A stretch of DNA of 64,000 nucleotides from positions 185,855,034 through 185,919,033 of the forward strand of contig JBOZIK010000001.1 in NCBI GenBank assembly GCA_051453625.1, read 5' to 3'. The notes under the pieces are model-generated. The model saw nothing but the letters and a program-made list of their open reading frames with translations, had not been told where the DNA came from and did no database searches. The DNA is from Welwitschia mirabilis. Taxonomy: Eukaryota > Gnetophyta > Gnetopsida > Welwitschiales. Made by a program: the position numbers and the translations under genes. Of this stretch, positions 12,028 through 23,755 are shown piece by piece (within the stretch, counting starts at the first letter, position 1; each line of letters opens with the position of its first letter).

Positions 12028-12082
12028 GAAGACATTTAAGATTGACAAACATCTATCCCTTAATGAAGATTTCCTATTATAG
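12028..12082. repeat. gap-flanking direct repeat B, left copy (55 bp)
   Basis: Runs exactly to the gap edge and matches 12183-12237, which starts exactly at the other edge, with a couple of mismatches. Read as an unmerged contig overlap. Confidence 0.9.
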
Positions 12083-12182
12083 NNNNNNNNNNNNNNNNNN
12101 NNNNNNNNNNNNNNNNNNNNNNNNNNNNNNNNNNNNNNNNNNNNNNNNNNNNNNNNNNNNNNNNNNNNNNNNNNNNNNNNNN
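12083..12182. other. assembly gap (100 N)
   Basis: Default-length gap inside the 5' LTR, flanked by equal 55-bp direct repeats. Confidence 0.99.
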
Positions 12183-12237
12183 GAAGACATTTAAGATTGA
12201 CAAACATCTATCACTTAATGAAGACTTCCTATTATAG
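12183..12237. repeat. gap-flanking direct repeat B, right copy (55 bp)
   Basis: Same length as the left copy; abuts the gap. Confidence 0.9.
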
Positions 12238-13288
12238 TCCACACGAATCTTACACACTAAAGACAGTCTTGCACAAATATATTGAGGATTGCAAAGTTGA
12301 TGAAAGACATCTATCATGTGAAAAATGTCTATGCTACAAATTCAAGGTGATAGAGAACCCTTATGCATATAAAACATTACTGATAGCAAAATCAATTCCT
12401 AAGGCACTGGATATGATTTACACCTTAGAATCATGATGTTAAAAGACTAGAGATGATCTAGTTCAGAGTTCATCAAGTTTGGATAAAGTTGGAAACAAAT
12501 GTCTATCAAGTAAAAGACATCTAGGCTAAATTAAAATTGAACCTGACTACAGACATCTGTTAGCTGAAAGACGTTTAGTTGAATAGACTAATGACAAATA
12601 TCTATTAAGTGGAAGACATCCATGTTGAACTAAAATCTATTATAAAAGTTAATTTATGCTAGAAAGGAATTGATGATGATCAAATCATGTTCTAGGAAAT
12701 CAAGAAACGTTTGCATGTTTGATTCATGATGTCATAGAGATAGAGAAAAAATAGTCCAAAGATCATTGAAATTTGAAAAAAGTTACTATAGATATCTATC
12801 TTCATGGACGACGTCTATCTCACTACAGACATATATCCTAAAAAAATGATGTAATAGAAAATTAGCCATTAAATGTCAAAAACTAGCCATTTATAGCTAT
12901 TAGACAATGTTCAAATTCATTCCAGTGGTTATTTCACTCTGTTAACTGAATAAATCACTTCAACAGTACAAAAGGTACAAAATAAAATTATTGGACAATG
13001 ATTACACTAAACATGCTGAAATCATTTTTAGTTGATTGTTGGCACTGTGAAGATGTCTATGTGATTTGCACTTATCCACTGCTACAATTTTACCATTTGG
13101 ATATGACAAGTCAAGCTACAATACACATATTATCATTTCAGGCTCGTTCTTCCTTAATTCCAAGCTTTAGCACATCATTGTTAGACTATTTTGATTTATA
13201 AGAATCTTTTGTTTTTAGTCCAGATATCTTTTAACTATATCTCTGTTGTTAGGGTCCCTCACTTAGGGAGTCTAGAGTATAAGGAAAC

Positions 13289-13298
13289 NNNNNNNNNN
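13289..13298. other. assembly gap (10 N)
   Basis: Ten N inside the 5' LTR. Confidence 0.99.
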
Positions 13299-13496
13299 TT
13301 CTCTTTTAGATTTGACAAGTGCTTATGAGCATTTTTGAACTATTGTTCTATCATATTTCTAAGGAGAAGGAAGTGTTGTCTTGTGAGGAGTATCTCCTTT
13401 GTATGTATACCACCGATGGTTTTTTGAAACCACTCTTTGTTGCAAGTTAAAAGATATCTAAATCCATGAAGGGAAGATGCCCTCTATGTGTGGACA

Positions 13497-13856
13497 TACC
13501 GAGGTTAGGAAATCATGTAAATTGATGATGTTTCTATTTGTGATTTTTTATTTTATGCTAGTTAAAGTTTTTATTATTAGAACTCATTTACCATTCCCTT
13601 TTGGGTTCAATACTCCTAAACTAGTATTATAGTAGGTACTTACAAAAAGGAGTAAAATGCTTAAGTAAGTCATTGAAGGAAGGTGATCCTTTAGACCTCC
13701 ACTATTTGATGGGATAAACTATGCCTATTGGAAGATGAGGATGTGGTTGTAGTCATAGTCTCTTTAGTTTTAGATTTGGCAAAGCATTAAAGACAGATAT
13801 ACAAAGACCATAAAAACTACTAAAGATGCTATAAGATAAACTCTCATCTAGGTCAA
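13497..13856. repeat. gap-flanking direct repeat C, left copy (360 bp)
   Basis: Covers the LTR end, primer-binding site and start of gag. Equal in length to 13957-14316 and about 95 percent identical by eye. Both copies abut the gap exactly. Confidence 0.93.
13621..13640 (+). other. primer-binding site of SIRE-type element
   Basis: Just after the LTR end, CTAGTATTATAGTAGGTACT here and CTGGTATTATAGTAGGTACT in the duplicated copy after the gap. Both are decayed forms of the TGGTATCAGAGC initiator-Met tRNA complement typical of copia elements. Confidence 0.75.
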
Positions 13857-13956
13857 NNNNNNNNNNNNNNNNNNNNNNNNNNNNNNNNNNNNNNNNNNNN
13901 NNNNNNNNNNNNNNNNNNNNNNNNNNNNNNNNNNNNNNNNNNNNNNNNNNNNNNNN
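13857..13956. other. assembly gap (100 N)
   Basis: Default-length gap with equal 360-bp direct repeats on both sides. Confidence 0.99.
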
Positions 13957-14316
13957 TACTGAGGTTAGGAAACCCTGTAAATTGATGATGTTTCTATTTG
14001 TGATTTTTTATTTTATGCTAATTAAAGTTTTTATTATTAGAACTCATTCACCATTCCCTTTTGGGTTCAATACTCCTAAACTGGTATTATAGTAGGTACT
14101 TACAAAAAGGAGTAAAATGCGTAAGTAAGTCATTGAAGGAAAGTGATCCTTCAGACCTCCACTCTTTGATGGGATAAAATATGCCTATTGGAAGATGAGG
14201 ATGTGGTTGTAGTCATAGTCTCTTTAATTTTATATTTGGCAAAGCATTAAAGACAGATATACAAAGACCACAAAAACTACCAAAGATGCTATAAGATAAA
14301 CTCTCATCTAGGTCAA
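13957..14316. repeat. gap-flanking direct repeat C, right copy (360 bp)
   Basis: See the left copy. The sequence continues from here into the rest of gag. Confidence 0.93.
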
Positions 14317-15880
14317 GTCTAGAAGGAAATGGGAATACTAAGATAAGGAAATATTGTATGTCTCAAAGGAAAAAAGTTCTTTGTACTTAGCTCTTACCAT
14401 AGAAGAGTTCAATCATATAGCCAGATGTAAAACTAGTAAAGAAATATGAAACTTATTAAAAGGAACATATGAGGGAACTTTAGTAGTGAAGAAATTTAAG
14501 ATTTTCATATGGATGACTCAGTTTAAAAACTTGAATGATGGAGAAATAGTGCACGAGTACTTCATAAGTATTAATAACATTGTCAATGTCATTTAAGAGA
14601 TTGATGAAGATCTACCACAGGCCAAAGTAATTTAGAGAGTGATAAGATCTTTAACTTCAAAATATATGCCAAAAATAGGCACAATGAAAGAACCAATAAA
14701 CCTCAACATGATCAAGATCCAAGAATTACAAAGTGCCTTGATAGCATGTGCAATAAACCTCATCTAAGATAAGGCTATGAAAAAGAAGCCCATAGCACTT
14801 AAGGCAAGTGAAGGCTTAAAACAAGTAGTTGAAAAAAAAAAGTTAAAAGAAGTTTTAGATGTGAATAATCCAAAAGATAATGTGGACAAAGAACTAGCTC
14901 TAATTAGAAGGTATGTCAATAAGTCACTCTCATGAAATAAGAAAAGAAAAGAGGACTACAATAACTCATTAGAATTTCAAGTAAAAAGTAGGTCTAGAGG
15001 TAACTTTTTATCTAGTTCATATTCTAAAAATAACAAATCTAGATTAGAATGTTGGTATGTAGCGAATGAGAACATTTAGCCTCGAAACGTTCTAGTTTTA
15101 ATTGATTACAAGATAAAGGGGAAAAAAGATTTTAAGAAAAATAAATCCTTCTTCACAAGTTGGGATGATGATGAAGATGGAACAAAAGTAGACTCCTGAG
15201 ATGAGAAGAGCACTCATCCATCCTACATGGCCATTGTTCATACTCCAACTAATAACGAAGATAAAGGCGATGATTAAGAATTAAGAAGTGAAGATGAAAT
15301 AGGTATGTCTCTTTAAGACTAGTATGATTTAATTTTTGCAAAATTTATTAACTTACAAAAATTATGTTTGAAGATGAAAAAGTTGCTTCATATTCATGAA
15401 TTATCTTTTAAGCAAAAAAGAGGAGCTTATAATAGATTGTCAAATGAAAACTTAGCCCTTAAGGCTAAGATTAAAAAATGAATTGAATTATGTTAGGTAG
15501 AAATTTGTAGATTCAAATAATATTAATGAGAAATTCACCTAAGGAAAAGAAACCTTAAAGATCATGCTTGAGTAATGCAGGAGTGCCAATGACAGAAGTG
15601 GCCTAAGACATAATGAGCTTTTCACTAGCACTTCAACCTCCTTCTTTAAAAAGTTGAACTACAAGTCAAGGTATGAGCATTTAGTGTTTATAAATAATAT
15701 CACTTATTATTATTGTTACAAACATAGTCATTATTAATTTAACTATCAATACAAATTGAGTAAAATATACTATGCTAAAAGTGCTGAGAGGCCGTAGACA
15801 ATGGTACAACATCTTGTGCAAGCATAGCTAAAGAAAATGTGGGTTTATAAATCAAGACTAGCTCTCTTAGTACAAATTGC
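14118..15880 (+). pseudogene. degenerate gag of SIRE-type copia element
   Basis: Conceptual translation with stops gives RPPLFDGIKYAYWKMRMW near the start, a hallmark of copia Gag N-termini, then ALTIEEFNHIARCKTSKEI, later LNDGEIVHEYF and SALIACAINLI. A degenerate zinc knuckle (ECWYVANENI, about 15044-15075) keeps only its first cysteine, and is followed by a WDDDEDG acidic stretch. A partial earlier copy of the N-terminus lies at 13660-13856 in the gap-flanking duplication. Gag would form the particle and bind RNA; this copy cannot. Confidence 0.8.
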
Positions 15881-17160
15881 CTTACAAGTCATATAGAGGT
15901 ATGCATGGCATATAAAATGTAACAAATCCAGTTTTACTTCCTTGTTAAAGCAAAATAAAGGTGTGGTTACTTTTGATGACAACATAGAGAAACCAATTAG
16001 AGGTATTAGAATCATTATTGGAGGTAACCTCCCTAAGGTGAAATATGTATTTTACATTGAAGGTTTATAACATAAATTACCTAGTGTTAGTAAATTATGT
16101 AATGCAAAATTTTTTAGCTTTTACTAAAGAATATTATGTTAGTAAGGCATGCAAATAACACAAAGTTCTCTTCAGTAGACTTACAAAATCAAATATTTGA
16201 TAAGTGTACTAAGTATTTGGTAAGTACTACAAGTGATGGAAAAATGTGGTAAAGGAAGCTTAGATATGTAAAGAATAACCTTCTAAAGACTCTTTCTTAA
16301 AAACATATAGTAAAAGGCCTACCTAAATTGCAAAGCTTTGATGATCAAGTTTATGAATCTTGTCAAAAGGGAAAATTAAAAAGGGTAATATTTCATAAGA
16401 AACATTCTATTACCATTAAATGTACTTTAAATATTTATACATATTGATGTTATTGTCCATATCCTATTAAAACCCTCAATAAGAAAAGCTATTATTTAAC
16501 TATTATTGGTAATTATTTTTATTTTACATGGGTTATATTTCTTTCACATAAGGATGAGGTATTTACCATCTTTTCTAAGCTATGTATTAGGCTACAGAAC
16601 CGAAAAGGATACAAGATCAGAACAATAATAAGTGAGGATGGAATAAAATTTAACAATGCTAGATTTAGGGACTTCTATGAATAATTTAACATACTTTACC
16701 AATTTTCAACTCAAGAATCCCACATCAAAATGGAGTAGTAGAAAGAAAGAACCAAGTGCTAAATGATATGGCAAGAATAATGATGTATAATTAATAGGCT
16801 TCATATCACTTTTGGATCAAAGCCATTAACACTGCTTGTTATGTCTTCAACAGAATTTTGGTAAGATGATTTACCTCTAAAATTCCATATGAGCTATAGT
16901 CTAGTAAGAAACAATTTGTAAGTTAATTTCATGTTTTTGTTTCAAAATGTTTCATCTTGAAGGAAAAATTTCACGCTAAAGAATTTAACTTCAAGATAGA
17001 TGAAGGTACATTTTAAAGATATTATATGATTAGAAAATCCTGCTGAGTATTTACTAAGAGAACATGAGCAACGAATGAAACTATAAATGTTAAAATTGAT
17101 GATAGTAACTAAACATTTAGGCATCTTTAGGATGACTATGTGCCCATACAAGTAGAAGAA
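15880..17160 (+). pseudogene. degenerate protease-integrase, left segment
   Basis: A protease-end-like stretch (VTFDDNIEKPIRGIRIIIGG, about 15970-16030) is followed by integrase zinc-finger remnants (VKGLPKLQSFDDQVYESCQK), core-like stretches (YFTWVIFLSHKDEVFTIFSK, then IISEDGIKFNNARF) and QNGVVERKN-like sequence at about 16720-16755. It ends with an LLREHEQ-containing stretch. Many stops and frameshifts. Integrase would insert the cDNA; this copy is dead. Confidence 0.8.
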
Positions 17161-17306
17161 TCTACTAACAACTCATTTGCATAATATGATAGTGAAGAGG
17201 AGAATGAACAAGTGTCTAAGAAGCAAATTTTCTTACAGATGACTAAATTAAAGAAAAGTCACTTAATAAGCAACATAATATGAAGTTCATATGTTGATAT
17301 ACAAAT

Positions 17307-17406
17307 NNNNNNNNNNNNNNNNNNNNNNNNNNNNNNNNNNNNNNNNNNNNNNNNNNNNNNNNNNNNNNNNNNNNNNNNNNNNNNNNNNNNNNNNNNNNNN
17401 NNNNNN
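17307..17406. other. assembly gap (100 N)
   Basis: Default-length gap. The sequence to its right restarts at a point matching 15499. Confidence 0.99.
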
Positions 17407-18465
17407 AAATTTGTAGATTCAAATAATATTAATGAGAAATTCACCTAAGGAAAAGAAACCTTAAAGATCATGCTTGAGTAATGTAGGAGTTCCAATGACA
17501 AAAGTGGTCTAAGACATAATGAGCTTTTCACTAGCACTTCAACCTCCTTCTTTAAAAAGTTGAACTACAAGTCAAGGTATAAGCATTTAGTGTTTATAAA
17601 TAATATCACTTATTATTACTGTTACAAACATTGTCATTATTAATTTAATTATCCATATAAGTTAAGTAGAATATATCATGTTAACAATGCCAAAGGGTTA
17701 AGAAGATTAGTACAACAGCTTATGTGGATAAGGCATAAGTAAATGTGGGTTCCTAAACCAAGATAAGATCTTTTAGATCAAATTGACTTGCAAGCCATAA
17801 AGAGGCATGCATGGTATGCTAATAGTAGATGTTTAAGGCACATGATGAGTGAAAAATTTAGTTTTACCTCTTTGGTTGAGAAAGAAAAAATGTTTGGTCA
17901 CTTTTAATGATAAAACAAGGCATCAATCAAAAGTATTAAAATCATGGGTAGAGGTATCCTTTCTGAGGTCAAAGATGTATTTCACATTAAATGCTTAAAA
18001 CATAATTTACCTAGTGGTAGTCAATTATGTGATGCAAATTTTACTATAAACTTTACCAACTATGATTGTATTATCAAGAAATGCAAAAGAAATATTTATT
18101 GATCATGCAAAATCTAATGTATCTATCACCACATTATAAGATTTTCTAACAAAGGAATTATGTGTTTATTAAGTACTATAGATGATGTAAGAATGTAACA
18201 TAGGAAGATTGAACATGTCAACAAGGATTTTCTAAAAACTCTTTCCTCAAAAGTTATGGTAAGAGGACTACCTAAGTTGCAAAATTTTGATGATAAAGTT
18301 TGCAAAGCTTGTTAAAAGAAAAATAAAATAAGGGTATCATTAGATTTTCTTTATCTTGATATTGTTGGTCCTTCCCCAATAAGGAGTCTTGGTAAGAAAA
18401 GGTATTACACAAAAGGATGAGGCCTTTAACATCTTCTTTGAGCTATGTATTGTGTTAAAAATGAT
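17407..18465 (+). pseudogene. degenerate gag-end/protease/integrase, right segment
   Basis: Repeats the region from 15499. The first roughly 210 bases are about 95 percent alike; later sequence is clearly more diverged. WYANSRCLRHMMSEKFSF (about 17813-17865) corresponds to the copia protease WxLDSGCSRHMT motif with the catalytic Asp lost. Integrase remnants follow to HKXEAFNIFFELCIVL and then break off. Confidence 0.8.
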
Positions 18466-18570
18466 AAAACTACTTTGGAGTATGTCAAAATAGAAGATTA
18501 ACTTACTGATGTGTTTAAAACCACTACATGGAAAAAGATATTCAAGCTCTATAGAAATTTAGGGATCAGG
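18466..18570 (+). pseudogene. RNase H C-terminal tail of copia pol
   Basis: Translation TLEYVKIED-stop-LTDVFKT, then KKIFKLYRNLGI, corresponds to the terminal EFVxTxDQxADxFTKPL...LGI segment of copia pol. It follows integrase sequence directly, so the rest of integrase, reverse transcriptase and most of RNase H are deleted (about 2 kb or more by family standard). Confidence 0.75.
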
Positions 18571-19395
18571 CCTTGCTCAATCAGGTAAGTTAGCAGATAA
18601 CTTTCCGTCAATCACAACTTAACATAGTCATTTTTATTTTCAACTGTAAGTTAAAAAGCTATAATAGTTAGAATTAATCCTGATGTAGAATTTTAAATTG
18701 AATAATTGGAGAAGTTTTCATTATTTAAATAGGAATGATTTGTATTAATCTTAATGATATACTTTTTGAGTTAAAATTTTCTAACAATGTTGTTAGAAAT
18801 TAAAAATTTGAAAGTTTTGAGAAATGCAAGAAAGACATCTTTCAAATATGAAGACATCTATGTTAAAGAATCTCTTCATATTATAGACGTTTCTAGATGT
18901 TAGTGGTTGAAAAATCAAGAAATGTAGGATAGATAACTTTCAGATCCACAAATGTTTATAATTTTTTTTTTAAGACATCTCTTTCAAAAGTAGACATCTT
19001 CTCTAAGTTTAAGTGAAATTTTTATTGTTTAGTAAATAAATGCCTTTCCATGATAAAGATGTCTTTTATCATCCTTTTAGACATCTATTGGTTGATAGAT
19101 GTCTTTGATACAGTGACACCAAAAATAAAAAAAGCCATGCAAAAATTAGAGTTTAGATCCTTTTTAAGTGAGTGTGGGATACCAAACCTCATTTTCACTC
19201 CTTAACTTAGTAGGTATCTCCATCAAGGTTTTAAAGAGCTTTTTCTTATTGTAGAATTCTAGGGATAAACATGTCGCATTTGGCAAAAGTCTAGGTAGTA
19301 AGCAAATACAGGTGGAATCCTCTATACAAGTGTAATTTTTTTGATATTTTTTAGTTTCTTTTACAGATTTAATTTATTCTTCCTATGCCATGAAA
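18571..19395 (+). other. spacer with AGACATCT-type iterons
   Basis: Non-coding region between the pol tail and the extra ORF. AGACATCT, AGATGTCT and AGACGTTT variants recur about nine times between 18830 and 19110, as they do in the LTRs. No other feature seen. Confidence 0.5.
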
Positions 19396-22150
19396 ATATG
19401 GTGAAGAGAAAACCTACCAAACCCGTTAGAAAAAAGAAAATTATACAAGAGGCACAATCACCCCAATATGAGCCTTAATTTTATTATGAGATAGCCTAAC
19501 AAAAATAGAATCTATGGATTCATAATTCTATCATTATAGAGAGAAATTTATAGTTTAAAAAGCATTGTAAAGGTTAATTCTCTTCTATTTTTCTCATCTA
19601 GATTGTCAAAAAATTTTTCAGTTAGCACGAAGTATTCCAGATCCCATGGTGTGTGAGTTCTATGCTAATATTCATGAGACTAATGATTCTATTAAACATT
19701 TTTAGATATAGGTTAGAGGTATACTTCTATATTTATCTTCCAATGCTATCAATAATCTTCTTGACATTGATGATTTCAATATTTAATAAGTGTTTATGTA
19801 TTTATTCCAAGAAATTTTCAATAGTAAGATAACAAAAGTATCTTGTCATAGTTTGAATACAATTACCTTTAGTAATTTGAATATGGAATTTCAAGAGAAT
19901 GTAAAATAAAAGGATATGATCTCTTATGTATATCTTTTATGTTGTACATAACTTTATAATATTTTGATTAGAGGTGGCAATTATAGTTATTGTAATCCAA
20001 TGTAGACATTTATGTTGTATTATTTACTTACTAGATTTAAAATCGATCTTAGCTTTGCATTATGTTAAGATATTGTCATACAATTTCATAAGAGATAATC
20101 TTTTGGGCATCCTTATTTGATTAGTTTTATTATCAGTAATGCCAATATTTTTGTACTTCTAGTAAATCTAATTAGGTTAGAAAAATCTTTATTCAAGTTT
20201 CGTGAGAAGATACACATACCTATTTAGCTAGGGAAAGGCATAAGTAGAAGACCTTCTAAGAAATAAGTTTAGAGATCAAAATCTATAGGTTATCATATTT
20301 CATCGTCCATTAATAAAGATCTTCAGGTTGTTGCCAAAATGATAGGAAAAAATGATAGAAATATGCTACAGTTGAAGAACTAAAAAGATATGATAAGTAA
20401 GGGGAATGCCCTAGTTACTAGTTATGAGACTATGAGAACTCCCACTTAAAGAGATTTTGAGGAAGAAGAAGAGAAAGAGGTGATTACATCACCTATTTGT
20501 ATAGGCTGTGATTTAGAAAGAGCTGAAGAATCAGAGGACTCATAAGCATCTAAATCAGAAGAAGAGAAGGGATAGATTAAGGGGAAGGAATAAAGTTCAC
20601 CATAGCAATGCCATGTTGATTCAGAGGATTCAGATGATAGCCACTTACCTTTCATACGACTTAGCACAAACTATCTGTTCACTATCCAATTCATGCTTTC
20701 TCNNNNNNNNNNNNNNNNNNNNNNNNNNNNNNNNNNNNNNNNNNNNNNNNNNNNNNNNNNNNNNNNNNNNNNNNNNNNNNNNNNNNNNNNNNNNNNNNNN
20801 NNNNNNNNNNNNNNNNNNNNNNNNNNNNNNNNNNNNNNNNNNNNNNNNNNNNNNNNNNNNNNNNNNNNNNNNNNNNNNNNNNNNNNNNNNNNNNNNNNNN
20901 NNNNNNNNNNNNNNNNNNNNNNNNNNNNNNNNNNNNNNNNNNNNNNNNNNNNNNNNNNNNNNNNNNNNNNNNNNNNNNNNNNNNNNNNNNNNNNNNNNNN
21001 NNNNNNNNNNNNNNNNNNNNNNNNNNNNNNNNNNNNNNNNNNNNNNNNNNNNNNNNNNNNNNNNNNNNNNNNNNNNNNNNNNNNNNNNNNNNNNNNNNNN
21101 NNNNNNNNNNNNNNNNNNNNNNNNNNNNNNNNNNNNNNNNNNNNNNNNNNNNNNNNNNNNNNNNNNNNNNNNNNNNNNNNNNNNNNNNNNNNNNNNNNNN
21201 NNNNNNNNNNNNNNNNNNNNNNNNNNNNNNNNNNNNNNNNNNNNNNNNNNNNNNNNNNNNNNNNNNNNNNNNNNNNNNNNNNNNNNNNNNNNNNNNNNNN
21301 NNNNNNNNNNNNNNNNNNNNNNNNNNNNNNNNNNNNNNNNNNNNNNNNNNNNNNNNNNNNNNNNNNNNNNNNNNNNNNNNNNNNNNNNNNNNNNNNNNNN
21401 NNNNNNNNNNNNNNNNNNNNNNNNNNNNNNNNNNNNNNNNNCTTCATGACCACCTCCTCTACCATTGCCACTTCCACTACTACCTCCCATTCATGCTTCA
21501 CTATCTAGTGTTGCTCCTCCATCTGGATCATATTTTATAGGAATAATTATAGCTATCTTCTTTTGTACCTATTTTATGCCTCATAATTATGTTCATATGA
21601 TGAGGCGGATCTCACAGGGTAATAGACAATCATCACAAGGGAAATCTTAGAAACGACACACTTTACTTTCCATATTAGCATTAGCTTATATATTTCAAAC
21701 ATCCTCTACTTGTGAGGGTGATGATGAAAATGACACTATAAGATATCATTATACTAGTGATGTAGCTCTCAATGACTAGGCTTTATTAATGTCCAAAAAG
21801 AAGGAGAAAGAGGAAAATCTTCAGAGATAGTTGTATGAGATTGAAGTTGGTTAGAAATGATTAGTTGACTAGTCTACTTATGAGTGACATCATTCTTGAT
21901 GATCACTTACAATCGCTTTGTACACATCTTGTTTGATAGTTTTCCTTTATTGTTTTCACTAGTTTATACATTTGTGTTATCATGGATTTCGTATTTGTTG
22001 AAGATAGTACTTATTATAACTTATCAGTTGCCATATGAAATGTTGTGTTACATGGTTTTATTTATTAAAATTTTAATGAACTTATGCTCTAGTCAATCAC
22101 TATCATATTTTTATGCTAGATAGCATAATAGCTTTGAATAATGCTTGAAT
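19396..22150 (+). pseudogene. env-like / plant-transposon-type extra ORF of SIRE element
   Basis: Starts with a basic stretch (VKRKPTKPVRKKKIIQEAQS), followed by CEFYANIHETNDSIKHF and VRGILLYLSSNAINNLLDID, resembling the EFYANxx...VRGxxxxLS...I.xLLxI pattern of the extra ORF in SIRE and Athila elements. An acidic, Glu-rich linker is at about 20450-20600, then a 739-N gap. The function of this ORF in plant elements is unsettled. Stops interrupt it throughout. Confidence 0.6.
20703..21441. other. assembly gap (739 N)
   Basis: Estimated-length gap in the extra ORF. Long open frames reported across it on both strands consist of N and are artefacts. Confidence 0.99.
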
Positions 22151-22215
22151 TTTTTATATCTTACAACAATTGTTAAAGTATGTAATATTAGGATTTGTTA
22201 TGTTTTGGACATCAT

Positions 22216-22230
22216 TAAAAAGGAGGAGAT
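22216..22230 (+). other. polypurine tract
   Basis: AAAAAGGAGGAGAT directly before the 3' LTR, the expected priming site for plus-strand DNA synthesis. Confidence 0.8.
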
Positions 22231-23755
22231 TATTTCTAAAATCCTAATATTGATGACGCCACTTGTTAAATGAAGTGTATTTTATGTCCACACAGGGTAT
22301 TAAAGACATCTCTCAAGATTGATAAATATCTATCACTTGATGAAGAATTTCTATTATAGTCCATATGAACCTTACACATTATAGACATTCTTGCATAAAT
22401 CTATTGAGGATTATAAAGTTGACAACAAACATCTATCATGTCAAAGAGATCTAAGCTACAAGTATAAAGGTAATAGAAGATCTTTTGTGTAAATGAAAGA
22501 TTAGCAATGAAAAAATCAATTCCTACAGTACTAGGAAGGATCGTCACATAATAATTGTGCTGCTATAAAGCCAGAGATGATCCAGTCTAGAGATCACCAA
22601 GTTTGGATAAAGTTGATAATGAATGTACATCAAGTGAAAAACATCTAAGCTAAACTAAACCTAAACCTACCTATAGACGTTTATCAGCTAAAGATGTAAA
22701 TACTGAATAGACTAATGATAGATGTCTATCAGGTGCAAGACATCCATGCTAAACAAAAATTTATGAAAGAAGTTAATTTATGCTAGTAGGGGAATGATAA
22801 TGATCCAACCACCTTTCAAGGAATTAAGCAACTTTTTCACCCAAGATTCATAATGTTATAGGGATAGAAACATAATAGTTTGAAGCTAATTGAAATCTAA
22901 GTAAAGATATTATAGACATCTATCTCCATGGAAGATGTTTATTTAATAAAAACATCTATCTCAATATAGATATATATCCGAAAAAATGACGGAATAGAAA
23001 ATTAGCCATTGGGCATCCAAAAGTAGTCATTCATAGTTGTTATACAACATTCAAATCCATTCCAATGGTTTTTTTCACTAGGTTAACTGAATGGATTACT
23101 TTAAGAGTACAAAAGGCATAAAAAAGAATAACTCGATAATGACTTAATGGTACTGAACATGCCAAAATCATCTATAACTAGTTGTTGGCACTACTATTAA
23201 AGAAAGCTATGTGATCTGAGCTCATTCATTATTATGATCTTATCATTGGGACATGAAATCAAAGGAGAAGTTAAGTTACTGCACATGTCTTATAATTTTA
23301 GGCTTGTTCTTCCTCAATACTAAGTTTTCTCACATCATTGTTGGACTATTTTGATTTTTGATAATATTTTTTTTAAGTTTTAAATATCTTTTATCTATAT
23401 CTCTATTATTAAGATCTCTTACATTACGATTCCAAGGTATAAGCTCTTTAAAACTTAACAAGTGATTGTGAGAACTTTTGGACTATCATTTTATTATAGT
23501 CCTTGAGGAAAAGATATTTCTGCCTTGCAAGGAGAATCTCATCATATGTAAGGTTGGTGGTTATTTAAAACCATTATTTCGTGTAAGTTAAAAGATATTT
23601 AGAGGTGTGAAGGAAAGATACCCTCTATGTGTGAACATATCCATGTTGGAGAAACATATGATAAGGTCTTTCTTTATGATTTTTTATTTTGTATTAGTTA
23701 AAGGTTTTATTATTAGAACTTATTCACCCCTCCCCTATGAGTTCAATAATCCTCA
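22231..23755 (+). repeat. 3' LTR of SIRE-type element (1525 bp)
   Basis: Starts TATTTCTAAAATCC (TG mutated to TA) and ends CCTCA, collinear with the 5' LTR throughout. Divergence between the LTRs is roughly 20 percent by eye, indicating an old insertion. Followed by AGGTG. Confidence 0.85.

Larger units (their letters stand above)
11957..13619 (+). repeat. 5' LTR of SIRE-type element
   Basis: Begins TGTTGATAAAATCCTAG and aligns from its first base to its last with the 3' LTR at 22231-23755. It includes a 100-N gap and a 55-bp gap-flanking duplication; without these it is about 1.5 kb, matching the 1525 bp of the other LTR. It contains many iterations of AGACATCT-like motifs. A 10-N gap lies at 13289-13298. 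Confidence 0.85.
11957..23755 (+). mobile_element. Ty1/copia LTR retrotransposon, SIRE type, decayed
   Basis: Plus-strand order seen: 5' LTR, Met-tRNA-type primer-binding site, gag with a degenerate zinc knuckle, protease, integrase, then (after a gap) a second gag-end/protease/integrase segment, an RNase H C-terminal tail, a long extra ORF region resembling the env-like/plant-transposon domain of SIRE elements, a polypurine tract and a 3' LTR. Possible target-site duplication: AGATG before the 5' LTR and AGGTG after the 3' LTR (4 of 5). All frames contain stops, so it is inactive. The two halves joined at the 17307-17406 gap may come from different copies, because the overlapping protease/integrase parts become clearly diverged. 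No reverse transcriptase was found. Confidence 0.85.

Noticed and set aside
20613-21508. Several long open frames on both strands across the 739-N gap
   Set aside because: More than 85 percent of each is N. Only a few real codons are present at the ends.
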